DNA of 64,000 nucleotides. It comes from Enterobacter sp. BIGb0383 (GTDB lineage Bacteria > Pseudomonadota > Gammaproteobacteria > Enterobacterales > Enterobacteriaceae). The stretch spans positions 124,001 through 188,000 of the forward strand of contig NZ_RJKQ01000002.1 of NCBI RefSeq assembly GCF_003751845.1, read 5' to 3'. The position numbers and the translations under genes are program-made. The notes under the pieces are model-generated. The model saw only the letters and a list, made by a program, of their open reading frames with translations, made no database searches and was not told the origin of the DNA. Below are positions 63,493-64,000 of the stretch, in pieces. The stretch's first letter is position 1; each line of letters starts with the position of its first letter.

Positions 63493-64000
63493 ATGAAAAC
63501 ATTGAAGAACTGGACCCTGCAAAAACAGGCGGCTCACCACGTTGAACTGCGGGTCGACGGGCAGCACACTTTCTGCCTGTACGTGCTGGAAGAGAATCTG
63601 TTTCGCGTGCTGCTAAAACGCAACGGCGAGCTGGCGCTGGACCGCACCTGGAGTATTGCCCCGGCCGAGGATGTACCATTTGAAGGCCGCCCGCGCGAGG
63701 GTCTGTCCGGCTTTAGCCTCCCGGCCTGGACCCTGGAGCAGCAGGACGACACGCTGACGGTGCAGAGCGCACGTCTGCGGGTCACCGTCCACCAGCCTCT
63801 GTGGCTGGAGTGGCACTACCTGAATGACGACGGCGAGTGGCTGTGGCTGGCTGCCGACCGTCCGACCAGCGCCTATCTGCTTAACGCCCACGGCGACGGC
63901 GTGGCGCACTACCAGCGTCGCCGGGCCGATGAACGCTATTATGGTCTCGGCGAAAAGGCCGGTAATCTTCAGCGCACCGGCCGACGCTTTGAGATGCGCA
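63493..64000 (+). CDS. Glycoside hydrolase family 31 (alpha-glycosidase), 3' part outside window
   Basis: The first 169 residues of an alpha-glycosidase of family 31. The visible N-terminal beta-sandwich (galactose mutarotase-like) ends in RYYGLGEKAGNLQRTGRRFEMR, a conserved GH31 sequence just before the catalytic barrel. The catalytic aspartates lie outside. Only 15 bases separate it from the transporter gene, so the two form an operon: import followed by hydrolysis of an alpha-linked oligosaccharide or glycoside. Confidence 0.88.
   Translation, partial: MKTLKNWTLQKQAAHHVELRVDGQHTFCLYVLEENLFRVLLKRNGELALDRTWSIAPAEDVPFEGRPREGLSGFSLPAWTLEQQDDTLTVQSARLRVTVHQPLWLEWHYLNDDGEWLWLAADRPTSAYLLNAHGDGVAHYQRRRADERYYGLGEKAGNLQRTGRRFEMR

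Noticed and set aside
1-64000. CRISPR arrays, tRNA and rRNA genes, intact insertion sequences
   Set aside because: Looked for on both strands; no repeat-spacer pattern, cloverleaf or transposase was seen.

Overview
This window is chromosomal DNA from an enteric gammaproteobacterium of the family Enterobacteriaceae. About 80 percent of it is a recognisable stretch of the E. coli 18-20 minute map, read in reverse order: ltaE, ybjS, amiD, ybjQ, ybjP, artPIQM, artJ, rlmC, ybjO, potIHGF, ybjN, rimK, nfsA, grxA, ybjM, ybjL, rybB, rcdA, ybjJ, ybjG, deoR, dacC, gstB, yliI, bssR, rimO, gsiDCBA, moeAB, fsaA, ybiYW, ybiV, ybiU. The GC-rich coding and the missing E. coli genes (ybjT, ybjC, ybjI-ybjH-mdfA and iaaA) point to a relative of Enterobacter, Lelliottia or Klebsiella rather than to Escherichia. 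Species cannot be fixed from the sequence alone.

Region 1 (1-13133) encodes a formate hydrogenlyase: hycC (cut by the window edge), hycD, hycE, hycF, hycG, hycH and hycI. A second transcription unit follows behind a sigma-54 promoter: hydN, fdhF, hypF and a NiCoT-family nickel permease. It is a compact hydrogen-producing module with electron carrier, formate dehydrogenase, cyanide-ligand maturation factor and nickel uptake. The formate dehydrogenase has cysteine (TGT) at residue 140, where E. coli FdhF has selenocysteine. The module sits beside ltaE, a place where E. coli has poxB-hcr-hcp.

Region 2 (13147-33886) is conserved core: threonine aldolase, the ybjQ-amiD lipoprotein operon with an extra WG-repeat protein, arginine uptake (art, with ArgR boxes), putrescine uptake (pot), the rimK-nfsA stress genes, glutaredoxin 1, the transporter YbjL, and the sigma-E-dependent small RNA RybB.

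Region 3 (33887-about 37100) is a small accessory islet inserted directly after the rybB terminator. It holds an FRG-domain protein, divergently followed by a strongly AT-rich gene whose product carries an R-x4-H HEPN ribonuclease motif, then a small unknown ORF. This pair is the best candidate here for an undescribed (possibly anti-phage) system.

Region 4 (37282-60807) returns to core: TetR regulator RcdA, MFS transporter YbjJ, undecaprenyl-diphosphatase YbjG with a PmrA box, DeoR, penicillin-binding protein DacC, GstB, YliI, BssR, RimO, the glutathione importer Gsi, molybdenum cofactor genes, transaldolase-like FsaA, and a glycyl-radical enzyme with its activase (YbiW, YbiY), followed by YbiV and YbiU. 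A TTTC-N4-GAAA palindrome recurs upstream of ybiY, ybiV and ybiU.

Region 5 (60804-64000) is a carbohydrate locus: a LacI-family regulator divergent from an ExuT-like anion:cation symporter and a family-31 glycoside hydrolase cut by the window end. No tRNA, rRNA, CRISPR array or intact insertion sequence was found.
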